A stretch of 64,000 bases of DNA from Mesorhizobium sp. M3A.F.Ca.ET.080.04.2.1 (GCF_003952525.1 NZ_CP034451.1:186001-250000); one strand, 5' to 3'. Positions 8,612 to 18,765 are shown, counted from the stretch's first letter. Notes: generated from the sequence alone by a model not told the origin. Made by a program: numbers and translations.

Positions 8612-9448
8612 ATGACCTCTACCTCGGCCGTGATCGTGACCGGAGCCGCAGGCGACATGGGCGGTGCTCTTGCAAGACGTTTTGCGGCGGATCGCCGTGC
8701 AATTGCCTTGCTCGACCGCACCGATGAAGCGCTTGGCGCCCTCGCCGGCGAACTCAAGGCCCTGGGAGCAAGTCAGGTTGGCGTCTACGCAGCGGACCAA
8801 TGCGATCGAGGCGCGGTCGATACAGCCGTTGAGCGGGCTAGATCTGATCTCGGCCCAATCGGGACGCTGGTCGCGAATGCCGGTTATGCTCGCCTCTCGA
8901 GCTTCTTGGACATGCCGGAAAAGATCTGGGATCGGCATGTCGATGTGAACCTGAGTGGGACGTTTCACACCTGCCAGTCCGTCGCCCGGGTAATGGCAGA
9001 GCAACGCGCGGGCGGCAGCATCGTCGTCATCTCGTCCTGCCTGGCTCTTTACCACACAGACCAGACCGGCGCTTACAACGCGACCAAGGCCGCGCTTTTG
9101 ATGCTTATCCGCACCATGGCGGCCGAACTCGGCGTCTACCGTATCCGCGCGAACGCCATCCTTCCCGGAATTGTGGACACGGCCATGACCCGCCAGACCC
9201 TCGCCGAACCTGGCCGCCTCGAGGCGGTCTTGGCAGACACGCCGCTCGGTCGCATCGGTCAGACCCAAGATATCGCCGAAGCTGTTTATTTCCTCGCAAG
9301 CGAAGCTGCAGGGTTCATTACCGGTGCTTCATTGTTGGTTGATGGCGGCGCGTCAATCTACGGCCAGCCTCAATGGGTAAGACAAGATCGACGCGTGCCT
9401 TACGAACCCAGTTGGGACTTTCAACCGCGAAACGCTTCCCGAACCTGA
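8612..9448 (+). CDS. Short-chain dehydrogenase/reductase (SDR 3)
   Basis: The 278-residue SDR has VTGAAGDMGGAL at 9-20, ANAG at 88-91 and YNATK (Tyr155, Lys159). Its glycine motif GAAGDMG departs from the classical GxxxGIG in having methionine in place of isoleucine. The ATG at 8612 is preceded by AGGAGA and is preferred to an in-frame TTG two codons earlier. It lies 22 bases after the saccharopine-dehydrogenase-like gene and is probably co-transcribed with it. The 271 bases that follow, up to the convergent oxoprolinase gene, hold no recognisable gene. Confidence 0.88.
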   Translation: MTSTSAVIVTGAAGDMGGALARRFAADRRAIALLDRTDEALGALAGELKALGASQVGVYAADQCDRGAVDTAVERARSDLGPIGTLVANAGYARLSSFLDMPEKIWDRHVDVNLSGTFHTCQSVARVMAEQRAGGSIVVISSCLALYHTDQTGAYNATKAALLMLIRTMAAELGVYRIRANAILPGIVDTAMTRQTLAEPGRLEAVLADTPLGRIGQTQDIAEAVYFLASEAAGFITGASLLVDGGASIYGQPQWVRQDRRVPYEPSWDFQPRNASRT

Positions 9449-9719
9449 AATGGTTCGCGCCAGAAGTGTGCCCGCTGGCCATCTTTATCGGCTCGCTGGA
9501 ATTGCCTACCAGCCTCGGTGGATGCCGCCGAGTATCGGCGTCAGCGCACTTTCGTATCCTGATAACAATTCTGTGGCCCTTAGCTTGGGCTTGTTGACCT
9601 CGACCCAACGCACGAGATCGCCGATGTGGCCACCGGACGGATCGGGAGCCCTCGTCTCGCGCATCAATGCGGTCAGCCCCTCGCCAACCTCGCGGAGGCC
9701 CTCCGGCTTGGCTGCCTGC

Positions 9720-12700
9720 TCACGAGGTCTTTGCGCCTGAAGGCGGAGTTTCGCCGAAGCCGCCGCCCGTCGGCGTGACGATGGTGATCGCCTCGCCGGG
9801 TGCCAGGATCGTTTCGGCGCACCCTGCCAGTTCCTCGATGCTGCCGTTGAGTCTGCGGACCAGGTTGCGGCCCTTCTCGCCGGCATTGCCGCCCTTGAGG
9901 CCGAACGGCGCCACCTTGCGATGGCCGGAAAGGATGGCGCAGTTCATCTTCTCCCGGAATCGGATGGTCCGGCTGGTGCCGTCGCCGGCGTGCCAGTGGC
10001 CACGGCCGCCAGATCCCTCGCGGATGTGGAAATCCTCCAGCACCACGGGGAAGCGCAGTTCGAGAATCTCCGGATCGGTCAGTCGCGAATTGGTCATATG
10101 CGTGTGCACCGCCGGCGCGCCGCCGAACCCCTCGCCCGCAGGAGCACCGGAGCAGATCGTTTCGTAATACTGGTACCGGTCGTTGCCGAAAGTGAGGTTG
10201 TTCATCGTGCCTTGCGCAGCGGCCAGCGCGCCCAACGCGCCGAACAGGCAGTTGGTCACCGCCTGGCTGACCTCGACATTGCCAGCCACCACCGCCGCCG
10301 GCCGGCGCGGAGACAGCATCGTGCCGTCCGGCACGACGATGCGGATGGGCCTGAGGCAGCCGGCGTTCATCGGAATTACATCCTCGACCATGACCCGGAA
10401 TACATAGAGCACGGCAGCGCGCGTCACCGGCTCGGGCGCATTGAAATTGTCGTCGCGCTGCTCCGAGGTGCCGGTGAAATCGACAATCGCCTCGCGGCTC
10501 GCCCGGTCGACGCTGATCCTGACCCTGATCTCGCAGCCCTGATCCATGGGATAGCGGAACTCCGCGTCTGACAGGCGGGCAATCACCCGCCGCACGCTTT
10601 CGGCGGCGTTGTCCTGGACATGGCCCATATAGGCCTCGACGACAGACAGGCCGAAATGGGCGATCATCTTCTTCAGTTCCGCCACGCCGCGCTCGTTGGC
10701 GGCGATCTGCGCCTTCAGGTCGGCGACATTCTGGAACACGTTGCGCACCGGATAGCGCGCGGTCGTAAGGATCTCCACCAGCTCCGCCTCGCGGAAGCGA
10801 CCTTGGTCGACCAGCTTGAAATTGTCGATGTAGACGCCCTCCTCCTCGATCGTGCGCGCATTGGGCGACATCGATCCGGGAGCCGTGCCGCCAATGTCGG
10901 CGTGGTGGCCGCGCGAGGCGACCCAGAACAGCACCGACTTTCCATCCTCGCCGAAAACCGGGGTGCAGACGGTTATGTCCGGCAGGTGGGTGCCGCCATT
11001 GTATGGCGCGTTGATGACAAAGACGTCGCCCGGATGGATGACCGGGTTGTTCCGGATCACCGATTCCACCGAACGGTCCATGGACCCGAGATGCACCGGC
11101 ATGTGCGGCGCATTGGCAACAAGCGCGCCATTGCGGTCGAAGACGGCGCAAGAGAAGTCGAGCCGCTCCTTGATGTTGACTGAATAGGCGGTGTTCTGCA
11201 GCGTCAGACCCATCTGCTCGGCGATGGACATGAACAGATTGTTGAATATCTCCAGCATGACCGGGTCGGCATCGGCGCCAATGGCAACGCGCTTGGGCAA
11301 AGCCACCACCCGTTCCAGCACCAGGTGGTCGAGCGGGGTCAAGGTGGCGGCCCAGCCGGGCTCGATCACCACGGTCTGGTTGGGCTCGATGATGAGCGCC
11401 GGACCGTGCACCTGATGCCCGGCTTGCAGTTGTTCGCGCAGGTAGACGACCGCGTCGTACCATGCGCCGCCCGAGAAGAAGCGAGTTTGCCGCTCAGGGT
11501 CCGGCAGCGCCCCCGTCGCCGGCGGCAGCGTGGCGGCGACGCGCCTGCGGCCGCCGCCGATCGCTTCGACCGAGATCGCTTCGACCACCATCTCCTTGTT
11601 GCGATCGATGAAGCCGAATCGGGCTTTGTGCGCCGTTTCGAAGGCGTCGGCCATGCCGCGGGCATCGAGGCTAGCCTCATCCGGCCGGACGCCGGCCGCC
11701 ACTGTCAGCGCCGGAACCTCGATCGTCGTATCGGTACCAGCGTAGCGGATATGGGCCCGGACATGCACGGTGACATTCGCTTCGCCAACCCCTTGCGCGA
11801 TCACCTCGGCGCCGGTTTCCGCGCATAGCGGCGCCGCCGCCTCGACGATCGCTCCGGCTGCTTCGCCAAGCTTGCTCTCGACCGATATCTGCCGGATGGC
11901 GCGGATGTCGGCAAGGCCCATGCCGTAAGCCGAAAGCAGTCCCGAGAACGGATGCACCAACACCTTGGTCATGCCGAGCGCGTCGGCGACGAGGCAGGCA
12001 TGCTGGCCGCTGGCGCCGCCGAAGGCGTTCAGCACATAGCGCGTCACGTCGTAGCCGCGGGCAATGGAAATCTTCTTCACCGCTTCTGCCATATTGGCGA
12101 CGGCGATTTTGAGGAAGCCGTCGGCGACCGCTTCCGCCGAACGGCCGTCACCTGCCTGGTCGGCCAGATCCTGGAAGGCGAGACGCACGGCTTCACGGTC
12201 GAGCGGTTCGTCCTGACCGGGGCCAAAGATTGCCGGGAACAGCTCGGGCACAAGCTTGCCAGTCATGACATTGGCATCGGTGACGGCCAGCGGCCCGCCG
12301 CGGCGGTAGCATTTGGGGCCGGGGTTGGCGCCAGCTGAGTCAGGGCCGACGCGAAATCTCGCGCCATCGAAATGCAGCACGGAACCGCCGCCGGCAGCAA
12401 CCGTATGGATGAGCATCATCGGCGCACGCATCCGCACACCGGCCACCTCCGTCTCGAAGGCACGCTCGTACTCGCCATCGTAATGGGCAACGTCGGTCGA
12501 TGTGCCGCCCATGTCGAAACCGATGACACGCGAGAAGCCGGCCTCCGCGCCGGTCTGCGCCAGCGCCACGACGCCGCCGGCCGGGCCCGACAGGATGGCG
12601 TCCTTGCCCTGGAACAGGTTTGCCGCCGTCAGGCCGCCGGACGACATCATGAACATTAGACGGGCGCCGGTGCGCGCGACGTCAAGTTCCTCGGCCACCT

Positions 12701-13373
12701 GCGCAACATAGCGCCCCAGGATCGGAGACAAATAAGCATCGACAACGGTGGTGTCGCCGCGGCCGACGAACTTCACCAGCGGCGAGATCTCGTGGCTGGC
12801 GGAGACCTGGCCGAAACCCATGTCGCGTGCCACACGCGCCGCCATCTGTTCGTGCTCGGGATGCCGGTACGCATGCATGAACACGATGGCCACGGCACGA
12901 TAGCCCGCGTCGACCAGGCTGGACAGCGCGGCACGAAGCTCGCCTTCGGACAACGGCACCTCGACCGTCCCGTCCGTCAGCACCCGCTCGTTGACCTCGA
13001 CCACGCGGTCGTAGAGCAGGTCTGGCTTGACGACATGCTTGGCAAAAATGTCGGTGCGGGCCTGATAGCCGATGGCGAGCGCGTCCCGGAAGCCGCGCGT
13101 CGTCACAAGCGCGCAACGCTCGCCCTTGCGCTCCAGCAATGCGTTGGTGGCGACGGTGGTACCCATGCGCACGTCGCCGATCAATCCGGCCGGAATGGGC
13201 TCGCCGGCATCCAGGCCGAGCAGCGAGCGGATGCCCGCCACCGCTGCGTCACGGTAAGCGCCGGGATTCTCCGACAACAACTTGCGCGCCGTAAGCTGAC
13301 CGTTCGGATGGCGCCCGATCACATCGGTGAAGGTGCCGCCGCGATCGATCCAGAAATCCCACTGTGCGGACAT
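9720..13373 (-). CDS. 5-oxoprolinase-type hydantoinase, HyuA-HyuB fused in one chain
   Basis: This 1217-residue enzyme is an ATP-dependent amidohydrolase of the hydantoinase/oxoprolinase family. HyuA homology fills about residues 1-690, starting with the nucleotide-binding [12 protein letters not shown] at 9-20, and HyuB homology fills about 700-1217. Total length matches the single-chain 5-oxoprolinases (about 1200-1290), which open 5-oxoproline to glutamate at the cost of ATP. A separate two-gene HyuA/HyuB pair lies at 32918-36861, so the window holds two members of this family. It is divergent from a MarR regulator with palindromes between them. Substrate could be 5-oxoproline or a related lactam or hydantoin. 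Confidence 0.88.
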   Translation of the reverse strand: MSAQWDFWIDRGGTFTDVIGRHPNGQLTARKLLSENPGAYRDAAVAGIRSLLGLDAGEPIPAGLIGDVRMGTTVATNALLERKGERCALVTTRGFRDALAIGYQARTDIFAKHVVKPDLLYDRVVEVNERVLTDGTVEVPLSEGELRAALSSLVDAGYRAVAIVFMHAYRHPEHEQMAARVARDMGFGQVSASHEISPLVKFVGRGDTTVVDAYLSPILGRYVAQVAEELDVARTGARLMFMMSSGGLTAANLFQGKDAILSGPAGGVVALAQTGAEAGFSRVIGFDMGGTSTDVAHYDGEYERAFETEVAGVRMRAPMMLIHTVAAGGGSVLHFDGARFRVGPDSAGANPGPKCYRRGGPLAVTDANVMTGKLVPELFPAIFGPGQDEPLDREAVRLAFQDLADQAGDGRSAEAVADGFLKIAVANMAEAVKKISIARGYDVTRYVLNAFGGASGQHACLVADALGMTKVLVHPFSGLLSAYGMGLADIRAIRQISVESKLGEAAGAIVEAAAPLCAETGAEVIAQGVGEANVTVHVRAHIRYAGTDTTIEVPALTVAAGVRPDEASLDARGMADAFETAHKARFGFIDRNKEMVVEAISVEAIGGGRRRVAATLPPATGALPDPERQTRFFSGGAWYDAVVYLREQLQAGHQVHGPALIIEPNQTVVIEPGWAATLTPLDHLVLERVVALPKRVAIGADADPVMLEIFNNLFMSIAEQMGLTLQNTAYSVNIKERLDFSCAVFDRNGALVANAPHMPVHLGSMDRSVESVIRNNPVIHPGDVFVINAPYNGGTHLPDITVCTPVFGEDGKSVLFWVASRGHHADIGGTAPGSMSPNARTIEEEGVYIDNFKLVDQGRFREAELVEILTTARYPVRNVFQNVADLKAQIAANERGVAELKKMIAHFGLSVVEAYMGHVQDNAAESVRRVIARLSDAEFRYPMDQGCEIRVRISVDRASREAIVDFTGTSEQRDDNFNAPEPVTRAAVLYVFRVMVEDVIPMNAGCLRPIRIVVPDGTMLSPRRPAAVVAGNVEVSQAVTNCLFGALGALAAAQGTMNNLTFGNDRYQYYETICSGAPAGEGFGGAPAVHTHMTNSRLTDPEILELRFPVVLEDFHIREGSGGRGHWHAGDGTSRTIRFREKMNCAILSGHRKVAPFGLKGGNAGEKGRNLVRRLNGSIEELAGCAETILAPGEAITIVTPTGGGFGETPPSGAKTS

Positions 13374-13402
13374 GGCCGTCTCCTCATTCGTCGTGACTTC
13401 AT

Positions 13403-13426
13403 CGATAAATTATCGACATCTTGTCG
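13403..13426. promoter_or_regulatory. Overlapping palindromes, probable MarR operator
   Basis: Two perfect inverted repeats overlap between the divergent oxoprolinase and MarR genes. CGATAA-A-TTATCG lies at 13403-13415 and CGACA-TCT-TGTCG at 13414-13426. They lie 30-53 bases from the oxoprolinase start, where MarR-type autoregulatory operators commonly sit. Confidence 0.5.
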
Positions 13427-13464
13427 TCAATATGTTATCGTAAAAGAAAATGGAGGCAGGTCAG

Positions 13465-14007
13465 ATGAGCAAAAACGCAGACAACACAGGCATCAGCCAG
13501 GCACCGATAGGACCCATCGTTTCGTCGGGACATCTGGCCGGCGGTGCATTGCCAGCTCTGTCGGAGATAGAGTTCGGCATGATCATGCTGAGCCATGCCT
13601 TCAACCGCTGGATTGTGCGCTGCATGACGGCTGCCGGCGTGCCAGATCTGTCGGCCATCGACGTGTTGGTGCTTCACAACATCGCCCACCGCGCCAAGCC
13701 GAAGACGCTTGCTGACCTCTGTCTCGTCCTCAACGTCGAGGACACTCATGTCGTCGCCTACGCGCTGAAGAAGCTTGAGCGATTGAAACTGGTTAAGTCC
13801 GGCCGGCGCGGCAAGGAGAAGCTGGCGATGATCACTCCAGAGGGCGAGGCCGCCTGCCGCCGCTATGCCGCGATCCGCGAAGAGCTGCTCGTCAAATCGG
13901 TGCTGGCTACGGAAGTATCGAGTGAGGTGCTGTCTTCGGTGGCGTTCCGCATGCGCGCGCTTTCTGGTCATTATGACCAGGCATCACGCAGCGCCGCCTC
14001 CATCTGA
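13465..14007 (+). CDS. MarR-family winged-helix regulator
   Basis: This 180-residue protein has a winged-helix core at about residues 50-140. The recognition segment TLADLCLVLNVEDTHVVAYA is followed by the wing region KSGRRGKEKLAMITPEG. An N-terminal tail of about 35 residues precedes the fold. The ATG at 13465 has GGAGG eight bases upstream, better than the in-frame ATG at 13450. It is divergent from the 5-oxoprolinase-type gene with 91 bases between the starts, so it probably controls that gene and itself through the palindromes at 13403-13426. The ligand is likely the lactam substrate or its product, by inference. Confidence 0.87.
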   Translation: MSKNADNTGISQAPIGPIVSSGHLAGGALPALSEIEFGMIMLSHAFNRWIVRCMTAAGVPDLSAIDVLVLHNIAHRAKPKTLADLCLVLNVEDTHVVAYALKKLERLKLVKSGRRGKEKLAMITPEGEAACRRYAAIREELLVKSVLATEVSSEVLSSVAFRMRALSGHYDQASRSAASI

Positions 14008-14076
14008 CCGATTGTCTGGGACGCACGGCGCCACCCGATCGGCCGGAATGCCCCGATCGCGATCAAAGTGTCTGGT

Positions 14077-14095
14077 CTGTTGGTTAAACCAACAG
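14077..14095. terminator. Hairpin at convergent junction
   Basis: The inverted repeat CTGTTGG-TTAAA-CCAACAG lies between the MarR gene and the convergent Gfo/Idh gene and includes the latter's stop codon. It has a 7-bp stem and a 5-base loop but no T-run. It may work as a bidirectional terminator. Confidence 0.35.
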
Positions 14096-15154
14096 TCGTC
14101 TGGTCGTGGTGCGTGCGGTTCTCACCATATCGGTTGTTGGGTGGCGGGTGCGAGCGGGGGATGAAATCTTTTGTGCCCGACCGGTCTGGGCCGCTTTCTC
14201 GACGGCCAACAGGACGCGCAGATCGGCAAGACCTTCCTCGCCATCCGCTTCCGGTTCGGTGCCGTCGCGAATGCAGTCGGAAAAATAGGCTATCTGCCCG
14301 GCAAACTGATCGGAAAGCGGATACGAAAACGTCTCAACTTTGCCGTTTATGTTCAAACGGAAGCGATTGGCCTTCTCAAAGCGAAAAGCAGGCTCCATCA
14401 TCAGGTCGCCCTCCGTTCCGACGACGCGATACATATCGATCTCGGAACTGCCGAAGCTGCAGTAAAACTGAGCGAGCCTGTCTCCCGGAAACCGCAGGGT
14501 CGCGGAGACTGCCTCGTCGATCTCGCCGAAACGGGGATCCTTGACTGACTTCGCCGTCATTGCGATCGCCTCGACCGGCTCCGAGGCAAAAATGTGCCGT
14601 GCGGCGTTGATGCAATAGATGCCGATATCCTGAAGCGGGCCGCCCCAGTGACGCGCATCCAGACGATGATTGCCGGACTGAGATTGAAAACCAAAAATTG
14701 CCGAGATGTGCCGAGGTTCGCCAATCCTGCCGGACCGGACGGCGTCCAACGCAGCCACGGTGCCCGCTTCGTGATGGAGACGATAAGAGGTCATGAGCAG
14801 CACATTGTTTTCCCGAGCCGCTCGGATCATCGCCTGCGCGTCAACCACGCTTGTCGCAATAGGCTTTTCCACCATTACGTGCTTGCGCGCCTTGGCCGCT
14901 CGGATGGCATAAGTTGCATGCAACGGATTGGGTACCGCAATATAGACCGCATCTACCGCGGAGCTTTCGATCAGGGCATCGAACGCGTCATACCCGACCA
15001 CACGTTCGACCCCGTAGAAATCGGCGAGCTTTCGGGCCTTGTCCTGATCACCCGATACGATGGCCGCCAAGGCAGAATTTCCTGTCTGTTCGATCGCCGG
15101 CATGAATGCCTCTTGAGCGATCCAACCCGCTCCGACAACGGCGTATCTGATCAT
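14084..15154 (-). CDS. Gfo/Idh/MocA-family dehydrogenase 1
   Basis: The 356-residue protein is an NAD(P)-dependent oxidoreductase of the glucose-fructose oxidoreductase/inositol dehydrogenase family, which oxidises hydroxyls of sugars, sugar acids or cyclitols. The Rossmann motif VVGAGWIAQ is at residues 6-14, VMVEKPIAT holds the conserved EKP lysine, and GGPLQDIGIYCINAARH carries the catalytic Asp/His region. An AGGAAG ribosome site precedes the ATG. It is the last gene of a minus-strand unit (ABM protein, epoxide-hydrolase-like enzyme, a second Gfo/Idh gene, this gene). The 146-base gap from the gene before leaves co-transcription open. Confidence 0.9.
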   Translation of the reverse strand: MIRYAVVGAGWIAQEAFMPAIEQTGNSALAAIVSGDQDKARKLADFYGVERVVGYDAFDALIESSAVDAVYIAVPNPLHATYAIRAAKARKHVMVEKPIATSVVDAQAMIRAARENNVLLMTSYRLHHEAGTVAALDAVRSGRIGEPRHISAIFGFQSQSGNHRLDARHWGGPLQDIGIYCINAARHIFASEPVEAIAMTAKSVKDPRFGEIDEAVSATLRFPGDRLAQFYCSFGSSEIDMYRVVGTEGDLMMEPAFRFEKANRFRLNINGKVETFSYPLSDQFAGQIAYFSDCIRDGTEPEADGEEGLADLRVLLAVEKAAQTGRAQKISSPARTRHPTTDMVRTARTTTRRLLV

Positions 15155-15300
15155 GCTTATCTTCCTGGTTTTTTCGTCCCGAGTTCAAAAGCCGAGACAG
15201 TTCGTGCCTTCATTTTTGTCGAAGAAGACCGGCTTGAATGAGACAACCTGGCCGGACACTGCGCAGCTGCGCAGGAGGCAAAAGCTGTCATGTTCGCAAG

Positions 15301-16284
15301 CTAGTCGTAGAAGGCGGGGCGCGGTGGCAGAGAAAGTCGAGTCAGCGTCCGCGTTTCCAGCGCAGCCACGACCTGCTCCGCGATCGAGGTCGTCACGTAT
15401 CCGTCCCAGGCATTTGCTCCGCCGCAACTCTGGCCGCCGGCGGCGGCCGTCACCCATGCATTCATCTGGTTTGCATAGGCGGCTCGAAAGCGGGGCACCC
15501 AGTTATCAGGATAGCTGAAGCCGTGCCTTCCAGAAGCGTTTGATAGCGTCGTGACCGGCACCGCTGTCTCGATGGTGCCGTGGCGACCAACGAGTTGCGC
15601 GTGCACGTGGTAGCCGTAGCGGCAGTTCATGAACACCTCTGTCGAAACGATCGTGCCCCGATCGGTCACCATGGTGATCATCAGCGGATCGCCGCCTTCT
15701 CCACAGTGAACCTGGGCCGACACCATCTCGGAGCCCAACAGCCAGCGGCTTACATCGATTTCATGAACGAAGGCGTTCGTAACCGACATCGCACCAGTGA
15801 ACCACGCCGGCACCACGGCATTTCGGTGGACATTGTGCAGGATCACGGGATCCCCGATCTCGCCGGCTTCCCGAGCCCGCTTCATCTCAATGTATGGCGG
15901 ATCAAAACGCCGCATATAGCCGACCTGAACGAGCGGCCGCCCCTTTGCGACCTCTGCCTCGACCACCTCAAATGCTTCGGCTGCAGTCACCGCGAGGGGT
16001 TTCTCGCACAAGACTGGCTTGCCTGCTTCTATGCAAGCCAGGGCAAGGCCCTTGTGTGTGGAATCCGGCGCAGCAATGACCACCGCCTCGACCCGATCGG
16101 AGTTGATGAGGGCCAATGGGTCAGTGAACACCAGTTCCTGACGGTCGCCGGCAGCTGAGCGAGCTCGGGCTTCGTCTGCATCGCAGATTGCCGCCAGATG
16201 GGCACCAATCGTTTCCTTGCGAAGGATGCGGGCATGTTCAGAACCCATCACACCCGCGCCGATCACACCAACCGCTAAACTCAT
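15301..16284 (-). CDS. Gfo/Idh/MocA-family dehydrogenase 2 (IolG-like)
   Basis: The 327-residue protein has GVIGAGVMGSEHARIL at residues 6-21 and VLCEKPLAVT with the conserved lysine. The segment FVHEIDVSRWLLG carries the HEID motif typical of inositol 2-dehydrogenase and related sugar dehydrogenases. Length is normal for that group. The start has an AGAGGTG ribosome site five bases upstream. A substrate such as a myo-inositol-like cyclitol or sugar fits the motif but is not proved. It shares only fold-level similarity with the neighbouring Gfo/Idh protein, so the two are unlikely to be recent duplicates. Confidence 0.9.
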   Translation of the reverse strand: MSLAVGVIGAGVMGSEHARILRKETIGAHLAAICDADEARARSAAGDRQELVFTDPLALINSDRVEAVVIAAPDSTHKGLALACIEAGKPVLCEKPLAVTAAEAFEVVEAEVAKGRPLVQVGYMRRFDPPYIEMKRAREAGEIGDPVILHNVHRNAVVPAWFTGAMSVTNAFVHEIDVSRWLLGSEMVSAQVHCGEGGDPLMITMVTDRGTIVSTEVFMNCRYGYHVHAQLVGRHGTIETAVPVTTLSNASGRHGFSYPDNWVPRFRAAYANQMNAWVTAAAGGQSCGGANAWDGYVTTSIAEQVVAALETRTLTRLSLPPRPAFYD

Positions 16285-16517
16285 CTCGCACCTCTCAGGG
16301 AAAGATTAGAAGCAACCCGAGGTATGCTGGGGCAACATACCTTGGAGAAAGCCCCCGCCTGTGCAACCGGGCAGAGCGACTATTTCCGACGCCCCGGTCG
16401 GAGATAACCTGCCAAATACCAGCAAGGTTGAACGGCTGCGGTGATGGCCTTCCATCAACCGCAGCCGCCGCGATACACCCGTCTTGGGAGGGTGAAGATT
16501 TTGCCCACGCGCCGGCA

Positions 16518-17402
16518 TCAGCCGAAAAAGCCGAGCAGTTCCCGTGCAAGCGCGTCGGGTTGTTCTTCTGCCAGATAATGGCCGCACGCTTCTACGGCTG
16601 TGCCACGGACATTGGTCGCAATCTTTTGCAGCTGCGCAACCAGATCCGGCATCGATCCCTGGTCGGCGCGCACCGCAAGCACCGGCATTTCAAGCTTTCC
16701 CTTGGCGCTCAACGCACGGTTCTGCTCGGCAGACATTGAGACTGCGCGGTAATAGGAAAGACCGCCTTTGAGGCCGTTGGTCAGGAAAACGCGCAAGTAT
16801 TCTTCGTGGTCGGCGTCTGAGAAAATCTGCGGATTGGCCGCTTTGCGCTCCAGGAACCAGCGAAGGTAGATATGCTCGCGCCCATCGATGAGAGCTTCCG
16901 GCAAATCGGGCACATTGTGAAACGCAACATGCCAGGTGCGCCATGCGACTTCCGCAGACCATGGCAGGGCGTCGGGCAGACTGATGCCAGGTATACCAGT
17001 GTCTAGAATGGCCAAGCCCGCGACACTGGCTCCGTGCAAGGCTGCGTAAGGGTACGCCACCCAGGCACCGATGTCGTGCGCAGCCAGGTAGTGACGATCG
17101 ACGTTTAGCTTTTCGAGAAGTTTACGGACGATCTTGGCTACGCTCATCGTGTCACAGCCAGCTCTTGGGCGATCGGAATCGCCCTGCCCCGGAAGGTCGA
17201 GTGCGACAATCCTGAAAGTCTTGCCGAGCGCTGGCAGAATCTTGCGCCAGGCGTACCAGCTCTGCGGAAAGCCGGCGAACAGAACCAACACCTCGCCGTC
17301 CGGGCGTCCTCCGGTTACGTGATGGAGCCTGACGCCGTCGACGGTCGTGAAACCGCGCCGGAAACCATCAATTCCTATCGCCGGCCATTCCATTCTGACC
17401 AT
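16518..17402 (-). CDS. Alpha/beta hydrolase, epoxide-hydrolase-like
   Basis: This 294-residue enzyme shows the aspartate-nucleophile arrangement. AAHDIGAWVAYPYA places Asp110 at the elbow, AGFPQSWYAWR forms the oxyanion loop, GLSYYRAV in the cap carries the tyrosine used to protonate epoxides, and ACGHYL places the general base near His275. Together these fit a soluble epoxide hydrolase better than a serine esterase; a haloalkane or haloacetate dehalogenase is the alternative. The ATG at 17402 has GGGAGAGG at good spacing, better than 17417. It follows the ABM-domain gene by 42 bases and precedes the Gfo/Idh gene by 233. Confidence 0.85.
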   Translation of the reverse strand: MVRMEWPAIGIDGFRRGFTTVDGVRLHHVTGGRPDGEVLVLFAGFPQSWYAWRKILPALGKTFRIVALDLPGQGDSDRPRAGCDTMSVAKIVRKLLEKLNVDRHYLAAHDIGAWVAYPYAALHGASVAGLAILDTGIPGISLPDALPWSAEVAWRTWHVAFHNVPDLPEALIDGREHIYLRWFLERKAANPQIFSDADHEEYLRVFLTNGLKGGLSYYRAVSMSAEQNRALSAKGKLEMPVLAVRADQGSMPDLVAQLQKIATNVRGTAVEACGHYLAEEQPDALARELLGFFG

Positions 17403-17444
17403 GTAGGCCTCTCCCATTTTCCCATGCGCCGGCCTTTCGGCCGT

Positions 17445-17738
17445 TCAGTGCAGTCGCTTATATTTGCTCAGCGTGACCGACTGAATCCACGGACCTGCCT
17501 TCGCACCGAACGCCTTCATCGTTTCGGTATTGTTGTGAACGTTGAGCGCGTCCTCGCTTTCCCAAATTTCATAGAAGAGGAACTGGCCCGGGTTCTCGAG
17601 TGACTCGTGCAGATCGTACTGGACGAAGCCCGGCTCTTTGGGGGCCACCTCGACAAGAGTCATGAGGCCTTGGCGAAGCAGGTCCTCACTGCCCTTGTTG
17701 GCATTGACCAAAGCGACGACAACGAGCTTTTCCTTCAT
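17445..17738 (-). CDS. ABM-domain protein (putative quinol monooxygenase family)
   Basis: This 97-residue protein has the fold pattern of antibiotic-biosynthesis-monooxygenase proteins: a first strand KLVVVALVNA, an EPGFVQYDLHES strand and FLFYEIWESEDALNVHNNTE in the middle. Such small dimeric ferredoxin-like proteins include cofactor-free oxygenases of the YgiN type, and some act on autoinducers or sugars. It is the first gene of the minus-strand unit that ends at 14084, with an AGGGAAAA ribosome site. A LacI-type palindrome lies about 80 bases upstream. Whether it has catalytic activity cannot be told from sequence. Confidence 0.85.
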   Translation of the reverse strand: MKEKLVVVALVNANKGSEDLLRQGLMTLVEVAPKEPGFVQYDLHESLENPGQFLFYEIWESEDALNVHNNTETMKAFGAKAGPWIQSVTLSKYKRLH

Positions 17739-17817
17739 CGATTTTCCCTTTCGCAGTTCTGCTGGACGCTTGCCGAAGGCAACGGGAACTATTCTCCCGT
17801 CAGCTCCACGGCCTCAA

Positions 17818-17833
17818 ATGTTATCGTTTACAT
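17818..17833. promoter_or_regulatory. LacI/GalR-type operator palindrome
   Basis: ATGTTATCGTTTACAT matches the general LacI/GalR operator form TGTAAACG-TTTACA with its central CG, and is symmetric except for two positions per arm. It lies about 80 bases upstream of the ABM-domain gene (start 17738), which heads a unit containing two sugar-type dehydrogenases. No LacI regulator is present in the window. Confidence 0.45.
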
Positions 17834-17916
17834 CCCTGGGAAACATGGCCGATTTTTTTGCAGCAGTCGACCCTTTATCCATCCAGGATTATCAAAAAAA
17901 GTGGTCGGCGCAGTTG

Positions 17917-18690
17917 TCAGAATGGGTCCCTGGCCGCCGTGAGCCAGCCGCCGTCCATCACATAGGCGCTTCCATGAACATAATCCGCGTCATCGCTCCC
18001 TAAAAACGCAGCCAACCGGGCGATCTCTTCTGGCTTGCACCATCGCCGCGCAGGCACCTTGCTGATCGCCAGATCCATGTCCGGTGAGTTCGATGTGGTA
18101 TGCTCCGGCATCGCCATGGGCGTCGCGGTTGCGCCAGGACAAATCGCATTGATCCTTATGCCGCGCGCGCCGTATTCAAACGTCATTTGACGCGTCAGTC
18201 CGAGAACGCCGTGCTTCGAGGCCGTGTAGGCCGACCCACCTCCTGCGGCGCTAAAGCCTGACGTCGAAGAGGTGTTGATGATGGCGCCCTTGCCCTGCTT
18301 CAACATCTGCGGGATGACAGCGCGCGACATCAAGAAGGGCCCGGTCAGGTTGACGGCCATGACCCTGTTCCATTCCTCGAGGCTCACTTCGTGGGCGGGC
18401 GCGTGACCGTCAAGAATACCAGCATTGTTGCAAAGCAGGTCAATTCGACCCCACTGGGCAATGACCGCGTCTACGCCATTCTTGACGCTTTGTGCATCGC
18501 TTACGTCGACTTGCAGGGGAAGGCCCATGGATGGCTTTTCCAGCTTCTCCACCGTTTCAATGGCGCGGTCAAGGTTGATGTCCAAAGCTGCAACATTTGC
18601 TCCCCTGGACACGAACTCACCGACCATGGCCCGGCCCATACCAGACCCCGCACCTGTAATTATGACCACCTTGTTGCTGTAGTAGTTCAA
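17917..18690 (-). CDS. Short-chain dehydrogenase/reductase (SDR 4)
   Basis: The 257-residue classical SDR has ITGAGSGMGRA at 11-21, CNNAG at 87-91, serine 141-142 and YTASK (Tyr155, Lys159). The C-terminal SAYVMDGGW segment is typical. The start is TTG, with GGAAGG about eight bases upstream. It follows acoC on the same strand with a 75-base gap, so it may belong to the acoABC unit. A diacetyl/acetoin or related hydroxyketone reductase role would suit that context but cannot be told apart from other SDR roles by motif. Confidence 0.88.
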   Translation of the reverse strand: MNYYSNKVVIITGAGSGMGRAMVGEFVSRGANVAALDINLDRAIETVEKLEKPSMGLPLQVDVSDAQSVKNGVDAVIAQWGRIDLLCNNAGILDGHAPAHEVSLEEWNRVMAVNLTGPFLMSRAVIPQMLKQGKGAIINTSSTSGFSAAGGGSAYTASKHGVLGLTRQMTFEYGARGIRINAICPGATATPMAMPEHTTSNSPDMDLAISKVPARRWCKPEEIARLAAFLGSDDADYVHGSAYVMDGGWLTAARDPF

Positions 18691-18765
18691 CGTCGTTTAC
18701 CTTCCTGCTTTTGGCTGACCGTCATAAATTCTCAACGAAGGTTTGGTGACCTCCCCAGACGTGCC

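Noticed and set aside
9673..11463. A second long frame (about 596 codons) on the minus strand inside the oxoprolinase gene
   Set aside because: It overlaps the real gene in another frame and shows only Arg/Gly-rich composition with no domain; the oxoprolinase frame is continuous and conserved.
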